Of a stretch of 64,000 nucleotides of DNA, positions 1 through 9,157 are shown in pieces. This DNA comes from Novispirillum itersonii. Lineage in GTDB: Bacteria > Pseudomonadota > Alphaproteobacteria > Rhodospirillales > Rhodospirillaceae. The position numbers and the translations under genes are program-made. The notes under the pieces are model-generated. The model did not search any database, was not told the origin of the DNA, and worked only from the letters and a program-made list of their open reading frames with translations. Numbering within the stretch: the stretch's first letter is position 1; every line of letters begins with the position of its first letter. The DNA lies in contig NZ_JACIIX010000004.1 in the NCBI RefSeq assembly GCF_014205675.1, forward strand, positions 186,001-250,000, written 5' to 3'.

Positions 1-1
1 C

Positions 2-1216
2 CGTATCGAATGGCGCCGCAAAAAAGATATGGATCAGGATGCCGCCGCCCTGCTGAAGAGCCCCGGCGCCGATAAGGCCTTCCCCGAGCGCTGGGGCAAA
101 GAGCGCCTGATCATCAGCCGGTCTTTACTGGAAAAGGGGCTGGTCTCGCAGGCCTATGAAACCGCCCGCCGCCACCGGCTGACCTCCGGCGCGACCTACG
201 CCGAGCTGGAATGGCTGGCCGGATGGATCGCATTCCGTCACCTGAAGGACGCCAAAAGCGGACTTACCCATTTCCGGGCATTTGAGGAAGCGGTCAGCAC
301 CACTATCAGTATTGGGCGTGGTGCCTATTGGCATGGCCGCGCCGCCGAAGCCCTTGGGATGACGGAACAGGCCCGCAGCGCCTATCTCAAGGCCGCCGAG
401 GAAGGCACCACCTTCTACGGTCAGCTGGCGGCTGAAAAGCTGCGTCAGCCCCTGACCTTGCCGGCAACCCCGATGCCATCGGCAGAAGACCGGGCCGCCT
501 TTAACCGCAACCCTCTGGTCAAGGTGGTGCAGGCTCTGGGGGACCTTGACCGCAACCGCGACATCCTCCTCTTCAGCACCCGTCTGGTAGAGGATGCACC
601 GACCCCGGGGCAAAGGACGCTGGCCCTTGAACTGGGCCGCACGGTCGGCGGCGTGGACACCGGGGTCGCCCTGTCCCGCAAGGCCGCCCTGAAGGGGCAT
701 ATCAACCTTGATATTGCCTACCCACTGCCCGGCTTTGATCTGCCGGACAGCCCGGAGTCTGCCCTGACACTGGCGATTATCCGGCAGGAGAGCAATTTCT
801 CGACCAATGCCACCTCCCGGGTCGGGGCCAAGGGCCTGATGCAGCTGATGCCTGCCACGGCAAAAGGTGTGGCCAGCAAGCTTGGTGTCGGCTTTCAGGA
901 AGCCAGCCTGACAGCAGAGCCGCGCTACAACGTCCGCCTTGGCTCGTCCTATCTTTCCGATCTCGTCGATCGCTTCAGCGGATCTTATGTGATGGCGATT
1001 GCCGGATACAATGCGGGCCCGGGCCGACCGGCCAAATGGGTAAAAGAGTTCGGCGATCCGCGGGCCGGTGAGATTGACGTGATCGACTGGATTGAGTCGA
1101 TCCCATTCACAGAAACCCGCAACTATGTCCAGCGGGTTCTCGAAGGGGTGCAGGTATACCGGTTCCGTCTCGGGCACGGGGAACGCAGCCTGCGGCTGAC
1201 CAACGACCTCCGCTGA
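2..1216 (+). CDS. slt: Soluble lytic murein transglycosylase, C-terminal part (gene starts before the window)
   Basis: The reading frame is open from the first bases of the window, before the first internal ATG at 29, so the true start lies upstream. The C-terminal third carries the Slt/GEWL fold: the catalytic glutamate in IIRQESNFS, then the GAKGLMQLMPATA and AIAGYNAGPGR motifs, followed by the ETRNYVQRVLEG stretch usual for Slt70-type enzymes. The N-terminal part looks like the helical superhelix of that family. Such enzymes cleave the MurNAc-GlcNAc bond of peptidoglycan in the periplasm to give 1,6-anhydro ends. A strong terminator follows the stop codon. The family call is secure; which Slt paralogue it is cannot be told. 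Confidence 0.93.
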   Translation, partial: RIEWRRKKDMDQDAAALLKSPGADKAFPERWGKERLIISRSLLEKGLVSQAYETARRHRLTSGATYAELEWLAGWIAFRHLKDAKSGLTHFRAFEEAVSTTISIGRGAYWHGRAAEALGMTEQARSAYLKAAEEGTTFYGQLAAEKLRQPLTLPATPMPSAEDRAAFNRNPLVKVVQALGDLDRNRDILLFSTRLVEDAPTPGQRTLALELGRTVGGVDTGVALSRKAALKGHINLDIAYPLPGFDLPDSPESALTLAIIRQESNFSTNATSRVGAKGLMQLMPATAKGVASKLGVGFQEASLTAEPRYNVRLGSSYLSDLVDRFSGSYVMAIAGYNAGPGRPAKWVKEFGDPRAGEIDVIDWIESIPFTETRNYVQRVLEGVQVYRFRLGHGERSLRLTNDLR

Positions 1217-1322
1217 TCCCAGAGGACTTCCAGGTCAGGGCTTCACGTTCCCCGAAAACACACCCCTCCGGCCATTTTGCGGACGGCACTCACGACACTC
1301 TCAGAGACAGCCCCAAAGACAC

Positions 1323-1361
1323 AAAAGGGGCCGCACCCAATGCCGGTGCGGCCCCTTTTTT
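1323..1361. terminator. Intrinsic terminator shared by slt and bactofilin
   Basis: An 11-bp GC-rich stem (1327-1337 paired with 1345-1355) is flanked by AAAA on the left and six T on the right, so it can act on both strands. It lies between two converging genes. Confidence 0.85.
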
Positions 1362-1391
1362 CATCTGAAACGTGACTGATGACAGAGGCAA

Positions 1392-1871
1392 TCAGCTGGC
1401 CGCAGCGGCAACAGCCTTATCCGCAAGCAGGCCATCCACCTTGCCATCCCCTTTGCTGGCGTTGGCAAGCTTCAGGTCACCCTTCCGGCTTTCCAGCGCA
1501 GCGCTGTCGGTCATGCGGCGGCAGTGCCCTTCCATAAAAGCACCCGGCTCAATTGCCAGACTCTCATGGGTGACGTCACCGATCATCCGCGCCGTCGCCG
1601 CCAGGAACACGGTGGCAGCCCGGACCTGCCCGGTCACCCGGCCATGCAGGCGCACCGTTTCTGCCTTGATTTCCCCGGTCACGCTGCCATTCACTCCGAC
1701 AATCAGGACGCTGCACTGAATGTCGCCTTCGACGGCACCGTCAATCTGGATCTCGCCGGAACTGGCAAGATCACCGGTGATGGACAGATCGGCGCTGATG
1801 ATGGACGGCACAGGGCGCCCCGACGCCTGCTGACGGTCCACGGCATGCGATTTGCTAGCTTTCGAAAACAT
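1392..1871 (-). CDS. Bactofilin family cytoskeletal protein
   Basis: About 159 residues beginning MFSKASK. The central part (SADLSITGDLASSGEIQIDGAVEGDI, then repeated short beta rungs of the GSVTGEI and GRVTGQV type) is the bactofilin beta-helix (DUF583/PF04519), with disordered ends rich in Ala, Lys and Asp. Bactofilins polymerise without nucleotide and scaffold cell-wall enzymes at the membrane. I chose the ATG at 1871 because GGGAAG sits just upstream; a longer frame reaches 1922 but has no such support. The start overlaps the end of the M23 peptidase gene by 17 bp, a strong sign of coupled translation and a shared job in localised wall remodelling. Confidence 0.9.
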   Translation of the reverse strand: MFSKASKSHAVDRQQASGRPVPSIISADLSITGDLASSGEIQIDGAVEGDIQCSVLIVGVNGSVTGEIKAETVRLHGRVTGQVRAATVFLAATARMIGDVTHESLAIEPGAFMEGHCRRMTDSAALESRKGDLKLANASKGDGKVDGLLADKAVAAAAS

Positions 1872-3279
1872 TGCTTCCCGCCTTGATGAATCTGTCCGGA
1901 TTGCGCGGCCTGTCGTTAACAATCACCTCGTAATGAAGATGAGCGCCGGTCGATCGTCCGCTGTTCCCCAGGAGCCCGATCAGGGACGTTCTGTCCACCT
2001 GCTCCCCCTTCTTCACCAGCACCCGATTCAGGTGCCCGTACCGCGTTTTAAGACCGTTCCCATGGTCAATTTCGACCAGACGGCCATATCGCCCTCGCCA
2101 CCCTGCGTATATAACCTTTCCCGAACCCGTTGCATAGACGGGAGATTTATACTCCGCTGACATATCCATCCCTTCATGGATGGCCGCCGAGCCATTGATC
2201 GGATCTTCCCGCACGCCAAACCCGCTGGTGACATGCCACGCCACTTCCAGCGGGGAGGCCAGCGGCAAACCGTCCACCAGCGACTGCAACGATGTCATAT
2301 GCAGAACCTTGGTATTCAGGGCCCCCAGCGTCTCCTTCACCGCCGGGCTGCTCTGCACCCCCAGCTCAGCCGGAATAAAGGGGCCACCCTGCCCGTCCTT
2401 CCCCCCGGCGTCTTCCGGCATGTCATCCAGAAGATCCTGCGGGTTCAGGCCCGCCTTGCTGACGGCCGCCCGCAGCTTGGAGGACCGGTCCGAGGCAAGG
2501 TTGGTGAACTTCTGAACCAAAGCCAGCTGCTGTTCCTCCATCCCGACCAGACGGGTCTCCAGCTCCTTGACCCGGGTCCGGGCCTGCTCACGCTCCCCGA
2601 TTGCCAGATCGCGTTCCAGCGTCACTTTCTTCAGCTGAACCTCAACGCCGTCCAGCGCCTTCTCCATTGCCGCACGCTGGGCCAGAGACGCCATTTCCGT
2701 ATCAAGGCGGGCCAGCTCGCCATACAGGGCTTCCCGCTCCCGCTGCGCGTGAGTCTGATACAGTTCGCGGCTGACCGCCGGATCAACGGATACATCGCCA
2801 AGGGCTGACGCAGCCTTCGCAGGATCTGCCTCAGCCTTAGCCTCAGGCTTCTGATCGGATTTCGGGTCGGGTTTGGGGTCAGGTTTTCGGGCCGGAACAG
2901 AGGCCGCAGCCGGTTCCGCCTTCGCAAGCTGGACGGCCCGGGCGTGATTCCGCTCCAGATCCGCCGTCACGTCAGAAATCTTGTTCCGATAAACGGAAAC
3001 CTGCGCCAGCAGCCCTTCGTACGCTGCCTGTGCCGCAACCCGGCCGGCGTCATGCTCCGCCACAACCGCCTGCTGCCGGACCATCGCCGTGGTCGCGAAC
3101 GCCGCCCACCCCAGAAAAAGAGCAGTCAGAGCCAAAAATCCGATCTGCCCGACAGGGGTCAGCCGGACAGTCCGCAGGCCACCCTCACTCCGCAGGATCA
3201 GCTGCCGCTCCGGAACGATCCTCCGGAGAAACAGACTGGCCCGACCGACATTGCGGTCCCGAGGATCATAAATCGACAT
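1855..3279 (-). CDS. M23 (LytM) peptidase with membrane anchor and coiled coil
   Basis: 474 residues. A cytoplasmic N-terminus is followed by one membrane helix (about 46-66), a long Ala/Glu/Arg-rich coiled coil with a KPDPKPDPKSDQKP linker, and a C-terminal LytM domain. Zinc ligands are intact: HEGMD (His368, Asp372) and HLHYE (His447, His449). This layout is that of membrane-tethered peptidoglycan endopeptidases such as the LmdC/MepM group. The gene overlaps the bactofilin downstream, a pairing found in many proteobacteria, where the bactofilin positions the peptidase. The ATG at 3279 has AAGGCAAGG upstream. Confidence 0.92.
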   Translation of the reverse strand: MSIYDPRDRNVGRASLFLRRIVPERQLILRSEGGLRTVRLTPVGQIGFLALTALFLGWAAFATTAMVRQQAVVAEHDAGRVAAQAAYEGLLAQVSVYRNKISDVTADLERNHARAVQLAKAEPAAASVPARKPDPKPDPKSDQKPEAKAEADPAKAASALGDVSVDPAVSRELYQTHAQREREALYGELARLDTEMASLAQRAAMEKALDGVEVQLKKVTLERDLAIGEREQARTRVKELETRLVGMEEQQLALVQKFTNLASDRSSKLRAAVSKAGLNPQDLLDDMPEDAGGKDGQGGPFIPAELGVQSSPAVKETLGALNTKVLHMTSLQSLVDGLPLASPLEVAWHVTSGFGVREDPINGSAAIHEGMDMSAEYKSPVYATGSGKVIYAGWRGRYGRLVEIDHGNGLKTRYGHLNRVLVKKGEQVDRTSLIGLLGNSGRSTGAHLHYEVIVNDRPRNPDRFIKAGSNVFES

Positions 3280-3697
3280 GCCTTGCCTTGCTGTTGCCGG
3301 TCACAACTGCCCTGCGGCTCCCGCGCTGACGGACCTCCCCCGCACCGCGCACAGAACACCCGTGACCGCCCGTCATCCTATCCGCGGCGCATCGCCTGCC
3401 CACGGTCGAAACGTACCCATCTGCGGTTTCGGTCACAGCCCGGACAGGCCCCACCGAAAAGAACAGCATCCCCCGCCCACCCCCGGCACAGAGGCAGGCA
3501 CAAACAAAACGACAGATCCCCGATCATTGCCCCGGCAATGACAGACCCGGAGACAGACTCAGGCTGTCGATTTTCCCTATTCCCCGCAGTTGAGGAGCGG
3601 AGTAAACCTATCCCTCCAGACGCGCGGCGTGCAAGAAAAAGGTTTCCTGCTTGAGTCGCAGGCGTTTGCACCCGGTTTTTCGAAACAGGATATTCTG
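3280..3697. other. Divergent intergenic region, no gene seen
   Basis: 418 bp between the start of the M23 peptidase gene (minus) and pgpA (plus). It should hold both promoters. The half near the peptidase gene is very GC-rich. I found no convincing -35/-10 pair, palindrome or small gene; open frames across it lack ribosome sites. Confidence 0.5.
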
Positions 3698-4243
3698 ATG
3701 TCCACCGGCCCTGATGCCGAGTCCCGCCCCTCCGGCGCTGCCGGGGCACGGCGCGGACACTCTCCGGTCCTCGTCACCCTGCTGGCCACATGGTTCGGCT
3801 GCGGCCTGTCCCCGAAGGCGCCGGGAACGGTCGGCTCCCTCGGGGCCATTCCCCTTGCCGCTGCCCTGTCAGCTCTGGCCGGGCCGGATCTGTCACCGGT
3901 CGTCCTGACTGCTGCCGCCGTTCTTTTGTTTCTCATCGGCATTCCGGTTTCTGCCCGCTATGCCGATGCGATCGGACGGGAAGACCCCGGAGCCGTGGTG
4001 ATTGACGAGGTTGTCGGCATCCTGCTGACGCTGGCCGTCGCCCCGCTGGATCCGTGGGCTTATGCGATTGGCTTTCTCGCCTTCCGGGCCGCAGACATTG
4101 CCAAGCCCTTTCCGGTCAGCCTTGCCGACCGCCGGGTGGGGGGTGGACTGGGCATCATGCTGGATGATGTTGTGGCGGCCGGATATTCGGCGCTGGCCCT
4201 ATGGGCCTTTGTTCGGTATGGTCTTCCGATAATCCATTCATAA
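3698..4243 (+). CDS. pgpA: Phosphatidylglycerophosphatase A
   Basis: 181 residues from the ATG at 3698, which has AGGA eight bases upstream; a longer frame from 3590 has no such site. The protein is a small multi-helix membrane protein with the PgpA signatures near the N-terminus (GLSPKAPGTVGSL) and in the middle (DPGAVVIDEVVGI, where the acidic residues are thought to be catalytic), then FRAADIAKPFP. PgpA dephosphorylates phosphatidylglycerophosphate to phosphatidylglycerol in the inner membrane. pncC follows after 14 bp on the same strand, so the two are probably cotranscribed. Confidence 0.93.
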   Translation: MSTGPDAESRPSGAAGARRGHSPVLVTLLATWFGCGLSPKAPGTVGSLGAIPLAAALSALAGPDLSPVVLTAAAVLLFLIGIPVSARYADAIGREDPGAVVIDEVVGILLTLAVAPLDPWAYAIGFLAFRAADIAKPFPVSLADRRVGGGLGIMLDDVVAAGYSALALWAFVRYGLPIIHS

Positions 4244-4257
4244 GCTATGGGTAAGCC

Positions 4258-4752
4258 ATGTTTCCCGATGCCCTGATCCAGCAGGCGGAGGCCGTCCTGT
4301 ACCGTTGCCGCGCCAACGGCATCCGTCTGGTGACGGCAGAATCCTGCACCGGCGGCCTGATTGCCGCCTGTCTGACTGCCGTTGCCGGAAGTTCCGACGT
4401 TGTTGAAGCGGGGTTTGTCACCTACGCCAATGACGCCAAGGAGAATATGCTGGGCCTCGCCCCATCCCTGATCCGCCGCCACGGCGCGGTCAGCGAGGAA
4501 GTGGTTCTGGAAATGGCCCGCGGGGCCTTACAGAACAGTTCTGCCGGGATCGTCGTGGCTGTGTCCGGCATTGCCGGACCCGGCGGCGGCAGTCAGGAAA
4601 AGCCGGTCGGGCTGGTCCACATCGCCGCGATGCGGGAAGACGGCCAGCATCTGCACCGGGCCCCGGTTTTTGCCGGAGACCGCCAGCAGGTCCGGCTTCA
4701 GGCTGTCTCAGAAGCATTCACGATGCTGATCACTCTTCTTGAATCTGAATAA
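4258..4752 (+). CDS. pncC: Nicotinamide-nucleotide amidohydrolase (CinA C-terminal domain family)
   Basis: 164 residues matching the stand-alone CinA C-terminal domain. The landmarks are the TAESCTGGLIA motif with the catalytic Ser/Cys region, then SGIAGPGGGS and KPVGLVHIA. The enzyme deamidates NMN to nicotinic acid mononucleotide in pyridine nucleotide recycling. The N-terminal MoCF-like half of full-length CinA is absent, which is normal for this short form. It follows pgpA closely and converges on the COQ10/RatA-like gene. Confidence 0.93.
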   Translation: MFPDALIQQAEAVLYRCRANGIRLVTAESCTGGLIAACLTAVAGSSDVVEAGFVTYANDAKENMLGLAPSLIRRHGAVSEEVVLEMARGALQNSSAGIVVAVSGIAGPGGGSQEKPVGLVHIAAMREDGQHLHRAPVFAGDRQQVRLQAVSEAFTMLITLLESE

Positions 4753-4840
4753 AATCAGCGTCCTGTACTCAGTTTTCAACAAATCACCTGAGAAGACGAC
4801 ACCACCCCTGCATCCGTAGATTGCACCTACATATGCAGGA

Positions 4841-5275
4841 TTAGCCATAGAGGGCTTTTGCCCGCTCTTCAAACGCGGTGACCATCCGGACCACGGCCTC
4901 GCCGAACAGCGCGCCCATCAGCTTCTGAAGCAGAACGGAACGGAATTCAAAATCGACGTAAAAATCGATCCATGTTCCGCTGCCATCCGGGTCTTCAATA
5001 AAAACCCAATGGTTATTCAGATACTTGAAGGGGCCTTCGGTATAGGTCACATCAATGCGGGATGGCGCATGCAAAGCAACCCGCGAGGTGAAGCGTTCCT
5101 TCACCATCTTGAAACCGATCACCAGATCCGCCCAGAACACATCGCCGTCGCGCTTACGGATCCGTGATGCCTGACACCACGGCAGAAACTCCGGATACTT
5201 TTCCACTTCGGCGACCAGAGCAAACAACTGGGCCTGCGTGTAGGGCAGCTTGCGCTTTTCGGCGTGTGTCGGCAT
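4841..5275 (-). CDS. COQ10/RatA-family START-domain protein (polyketide cyclase fold)
   Basis: 144 residues from the ATG at 5275 (MPTHAEKRKLPYT), which has GGGACAGG upstream; the frame runs further upstream without support. Family landmarks are the N-terminal YTQAQLFALVAEVEKYPEFLPWC, the ERFTSRV segment and GTWIDFYVDFEFRS near the end. Homologues in alphaproteobacteria and mitochondria bind ubiquinone and help deliver it to respiratory complexes; the E. coli member RatA was described as a ribosome-association toxin. As the last gene of the pdh/lipA run, a role in coenzyme Q handling seems more likely here, but that is inferred from context. Confidence 0.85.
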   Translation of the reverse strand: MPTHAEKRKLPYTQAQLFALVAEVEKYPEFLPWCQASRIRKRDGDVFWADLVIGFKMVKERFTSRVALHAPSRIDVTYTEGPFKYLNNHWVFIEDPDGSGTWIDFYVDFEFRSVLLQKLMGALFGEAVVRMVTAFEERAKALYG

Positions 5276-5375
5276 GACCTGTCCCGGAACATCTGTGTCT
5301 AAAGAAGAAGGGCTCCGGCGAGATACTGCCGAAGCCCTGATTCCGTCAAGGATAATCGCCCGGCCTGAGAGGGCT

Positions 5376-6308
5376 TCAACCCTGCGCGGCCTTTTCTTCC
5401 AGCAGCTTGCGACGGTTTTCCCGCAGGGTCGCGAAGTCACGGTCGGCATGGTACGACGACCGGGTCAGCGGCGTGGAAGAGATCAGCAGGAAGCCTTTGG
5501 CCCGCCCCATGGTGGCGTAGTCGGCAAACTCGTCCGGCGTCACGTAACGCTCAACCGTCGCATGCTTCGGGGTCGGTTGCAGGTACTGGCCAATGGTCAT
5601 GAAATCGACATCGGCCGCCCGCAGGTCGTCCATCAGGTTCAGTACTTCCTGACGGTCCTCGCCCAGACCGACCATGATGCCGGACTTGGTGAAGATGGTC
5701 GGATCCAGTTCCTTCACCTTCGCCAGCAACTGAAGCGAGCCGAAGTAACGGGCCCCGGGGCGGATGGCGTTGTACAGGCGCGGCACGGTTTCAAGGTTGT
5801 GGTTATAAACGTCGGGCCGGGCCTCGACCACCACCTGCAACGCGCCGTCCTTATGCCGGAAATCCGGGGTCAGCACTTCGATGGTGGTATTGGGGCTGGC
5901 AGCCCGAACGGCCCGGATGACCTTGGCAAAATGGGCAGCGCCGCCGTCGTCCAGATCATCGCGATCGACGGAGGTGATCACCACATGGTTCAGCCCCATG
6001 TTGGCAACCGCTTCCGCCACATTTTCCGGCTCACGCGGATCCAGCAGGTTCGGCTTGCCGGTCTTGACGTTGCAGAAACGGCAGGCCCGGGTGCAGATTT
6101 CCCCCATGATCATCATGGTGGCGTGCTTGCGCTTCCAGCACTCCCCGATGTTCGGGCAGGCGGCTTCCTCGCACACCGTATGCAGGGATTTGGACCGCAT
6201 CAGTGCCCGCGTCTCCGCGTATTCCTTCGAGGTCGGGGCTTTCACCCGGATCCAGTCCGGCTTGCGCTGAACCGGCTTTTCGGCGGAGTGCGTATCAACA
6301 GTGGTCAT
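5376..6308 (-). CDS. lipA: Lipoyl synthase
   Basis: 310 residues from the ATG at 6308 ([12 protein letters not shown]), preceded by GGTGAGGA. Both iron-sulphur motifs of LipA are present: the auxiliary cluster [12 protein letters not shown] and the radical-SAM CTRACRFC. LipA inserts two sulphur atoms into protein-bound octanoyl groups to form lipoate. Its position right after lpd, in a run that encodes the lipoylated E2 and E1-beta subunits, puts the cofactor-making enzyme with its clients. LipB is not in the window. Confidence 0.97.
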   Translation of the reverse strand: MTTVDTHSAEKPVQRKPDWIRVKAPTSKEYAETRALMRSKSLHTVCEEAACPNIGECWKRKHATMMIMGEICTRACRFCNVKTGKPNLLDPREPENVAEAVANMGLNHVVITSVDRDDLDDGGAAHFAKVIRAVRAASPNTTIEVLTPDFRHKDGALQVVVEARPDVYNHNLETVPRLYNAIRPGARYFGSLQLLAKVKELDPTIFTKSGIMVGLGEDRQEVLNLMDDLRAADVDFMTIGQYLQPTPKHATVERYVTPDEFADYATMGRAKGFLLISSTPLTRSSYHADRDFATLRENRRKLLEEKAAQG

Positions 6309-6407
6309 GCGGTCCTCACCTTTACTGCCAGAGGGCAGTATCTTTTTATTGCACATCATTCCAGTGCCGAAGGGGGCGGAGCCAGACAGCCCCGCCCCCG
6401 ACCGGCA

Positions 6408-7805
6408 TTAGAAATGGATGGCCCGCCCGTAGGCGTCAAGTACGGATTCATGCATCATTTCCGACAGGGTCGGATGCGGGAATACCGTATGCATCAGGTC
6501 TTCTTCAGTGGTTTCAAGGGTTTTGGCAATACCATAGCCCTGAATCAGCTCGGTCACTTCCGCGCCGATCATATGTGCGCCCAGCAGTTCGCCGGTCTTG
6601 GCATCGAACACCGTCTTGATCAGGCCTTCCGGCTCGCCAAGAGCGATAGCCTTGCCGTTGCCGACGAACGGGAAGCGCCCGACCTTGACCTCGTATCCGG
6701 CCTCTTTGGCCTTCTTCTCGGTCAGCCCCACCGACGCCACCTGCGGGTGGCAGTAGGTGCAGCCCGGAATGGTGGCGCGGTTGAGCGGGTGGACACCCTT
6801 CACCCCGGCGATCTTCTCGACGCAGATCACCCCTTCATGGCTGGCCTTATGCGCCAGCCACGGGCCCTGTGTCAGATCGCCGATGGCATAGACGCCCGGC
6901 TCATCGGTTTCACACCACTCGTTGGTCAGGATGAAGCCGCGATCCTGACGGATCTTGGTGCCTTCCAGACCGATCCCCTCAACGTTCGGCTGAATGCCCA
7001 CGGCGAGGATCACGCGGTCAACGGTGATATCCTGCACCTTGCCGTTCTGTTCGACGCTGACCACGGCGTTGGTGGCGGAGGTTTTGATCCCCTTCACCCC
7101 GGCCTTGGTCATGATCTTCAGGCCCTGCTTCTCCAGAGACTTCTTGAGTAGACCGGAGATTTCCTCGTCTTCGGCCGGAACGATGCGGTCCATCACCTCC
7201 ACCACCGTCACATCCGCGCCGAGGGCGTGGTAGAAGCTGGCGAATTCAATGCCGATCGCGCCGGACCCGACCACCAGCAGAGACTTCGGCATGGTGTTGG
7301 GAACAAGGGCGTTCTTGTAGGTCCAGACGATGTTACCGTCGGGTTCCAGCCCCGGCAGCACGCGGGCGCGGGCACCGGTGGCCAGAATGATGTGCTTGGC
7401 AGCCAGAGAGGTCACCTTGCCGTCCTTTTCGACGGCAACGGTGCCTTTTCCGGCCAACTTGCCCTGACCGTCAAAGACAGTGACCTTGTTCTTCTTCAGC
7501 AGGTGCTTGACGCCACCGGACAGCTGCGAGGCAACGCCGCGCGACCGCTTGACGATGGCGTCCAGATCGAACGAGGCCCCCTGCACGCTCAGACCGTAGT
7601 CCTTGGCGTGCTTGAAGGTGCGGTACACATCAGCCGAGCGCAGCAGCGCCTTGGTCGGAATGCAGCCCCAGTTGAGGCAGATACCGCCAAGATGTTCCCG
7701 CTCCACCACGGCGGTCTTCAGACCCAGCTGAGCGGCGCGGATGGCGGCCACATAGCCGCCGGGACCCGCGCCCACCACGATGACGTCAAAAGAAGTGTCA
7801 GACAT
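6408..7805 (-). CDS. lpd: Dihydrolipoyl dehydrogenase (E3)
   Basis: 465 residues. The FAD-binding VVGAGPGGYVAAIRAAQLG opens the protein, followed by the redox-active disulphide GGICLNWGCIPTKALL, an NAD-binding VVGSGAIGIEF, and the C-terminal HPHPTLSE motif with the catalytic His-Glu pair. E3 reoxidises dihydrolipoamide and passes electrons to NAD+. The ATG at 7805 has a textbook AAGGAG; one more upstream codon in frame is TTG. The protein has no lipoyl domain of its own, unlike some alphaproteobacterial E3s. Confidence 0.97.
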   Translation of the reverse strand: MSDTSFDVIVVGAGPGGYVAAIRAAQLGLKTAVVEREHLGGICLNWGCIPTKALLRSADVYRTFKHAKDYGLSVQGASFDLDAIVKRSRGVASQLSGGVKHLLKKNKVTVFDGQGKLAGKGTVAVEKDGKVTSLAAKHIILATGARARVLPGLEPDGNIVWTYKNALVPNTMPKSLLVVGSGAIGIEFASFYHALGADVTVVEVMDRIVPAEDEEISGLLKKSLEKQGLKIMTKAGVKGIKTSATNAVVSVEQNGKVQDITVDRVILAVGIQPNVEGIGLEGTKIRQDRGFILTNEWCETDEPGVYAIGDLTQGPWLAHKASHEGVICVEKIAGVKGVHPLNRATIPGCTYCHPQVASVGLTEKKAKEAGYEVKVGRFPFVGNGKAIALGEPEGLIKTVFDAKTGELLGAHMIGAEVTELIQGYGIAKTLETTEEDLMHTVFPHPTLSEMMHESVLDAYGRAIHF

Positions 7806-7830
7806 CAATGATCTCCTTCAACGTCCCGGA

Positions 7831-9138
7831 TCACAGCATCAGCTGGATCGGATCTTCCAGCAGCGGCTTCAGCGCGCTGAGGAATTCCGCACCGACCGCG
7901 CCATCGACGGACCGGTGATCGACCGACAGGGTGACGGTCATCATCTGGCGGATCGCGACGGCACCGTCACGCACCACCACCCGTTCCTCACCGGCCCCGA
8001 CCGCCAGAATGCAGCTCTGCGGCGGATTGATGATGGCGGAGAAGGTCTTGATGCCGAACATGCCGAGGTTGGAGATGGTGAACCCACCGCCCTGGAACTC
8101 TTCCGGCTTCAGCTTGCCGTCGCGGGCCTTCTTGGCCAGACCCTTCATCTCGTTGGAGATGGTGGACAGGCCCTTACGGTCGGCATTGCGGATCACCGGA
8201 GTGATCAGCCCGGCATCGGTCGCCACCGCCACCGAAACGTCGACGTCGTCGAAGGTCAGGATGGCTTCATCGGTCCACATGGCATTGGCGGCCGGAACCT
8301 TCTTCAGGGCCAGCGCGCAGGCCTTGATGATGAAGTCGTTGACCGACAGCTTGTAGTCCGCGCCCGGGCGGTCGTTCAGCTGCTTGCGCAGGGCCAGCAG
8401 GCCGTCCAGCTCGATATCCACCGACAGGTAGAAATGCGGCACGGTCTGCTTCGATTCCGCCAGACGGCGGGCGATGGTCTTGCGCATGCCGGTGTTGGCA
8501 TGTTCGGTGTAGCTCTGCCACGGCATCGGCTTCAGGGCCGGGGCCGGTTTCGCAGCCGCCGGGGCCGGAGCCGCCGCCACCGGAGCAGCAGCCGGGGCTG
8601 CCACAGCCGCCGGAGCCGCCTTGCCGACGCCCGCCGCCAGAGCGGCTTCCACGTCATGCTTGACGATCCGGCCACGCGGACCGGACCCGGCAACCTTGGT
8701 CAGGTCCAGACCGGCGTTCTTGGCAATCCGGCGGGCCAGCGGGCTGGCGAACAGACGGGTGCCATAGGCGCCCATCGGCACCGGCTGGGCCGCCACCGGG
8801 GCCGCAGAAACCGGCACGGAAGCCGGGGCAGCAGCTGCCGGAGCCGCTGCCGGAGCGGAAGCCGCAACCGGAGCAACGGCGGCCGAGGCATCGTCGCCTT
8901 CTTCCAGCAGGATGGCGATCGGGGCGTTGACAAGCACGCCCTCGGTGCCTTCAGCCACCAGAATCTTGCCGATCACGCCTTCATCGACGGCTTCGAATTC
9001 CATCGTCGCCTTGTCGGTTTCGATTTCGGCGATGACGTCCCCGGCGGCGACGCTGTCGCCTTCCTTCTTCAGCCACTTCGCCAGCTTGCCCTCGGTCATG
9101 GTCGGCGAGAGGGCCGGCATCAGGATGTTTTGAGCCAT
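7831..9138 (-). CDS. pdhC: Pyruvate dehydrogenase E2, dihydrolipoamide acetyltransferase
   Basis: 435 residues from the ATG at 9138 ([14 protein letters not shown]), preceded by AGAGGA. Domain order: one lipoyl domain with the lipoylated Lys in [13 protein letters not shown], an Ala/Pro-rich flexible linker, the peripheral subunit-binding domain ([17 protein letters not shown]), a second Ala/Pro linker, and the catalytic acyltransferase core ending with DHRSVDGA, which holds the active-site His and Asp. It transfers the acetyl group to CoA and forms the core of the PDH complex. Confidence 0.97.
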   Translation of the reverse strand: MAQNILMPALSPTMTEGKLAKWLKKEGDSVAAGDVIAEIETDKATMEFEAVDEGVIGKILVAEGTEGVLVNAPIAILLEEGDDASAAVAPVAASAPAAAPAAAAPASVPVSAAPVAAQPVPMGAYGTRLFASPLARRIAKNAGLDLTKVAGSGPRGRIVKHDVEAALAAGVGKAAPAAVAAPAAAPVAAAPAPAAAKPAPALKPMPWQSYTEHANTGMRKTIARRLAESKQTVPHFYLSVDIELDGLLALRKQLNDRPGADYKLSVNDFIIKACALALKKVPAANAMWTDEAILTFDDVDVSVAVATDAGLITPVIRNADRKGLSTISNEMKGLAKKARDGKLKPEEFQGGGFTISNLGMFGIKTFSAIINPPQSCILAVGAGEERVVVRDGAVAIRQMMTVTLSVDHRSVDGAVGAEFLSALKPLLEDPIQLML

Positions 9139-9157
9139 TGTTTCAGTCCTCTCGCGC

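Noticed and set aside
5250-7151. Very long plus-strand frame opposite lipA and lpd
   Set aside because: It is the antisense shadow of two certain genes in GC-rich DNA; composition is rich in His, Gly and Arg as expected for such shadows.
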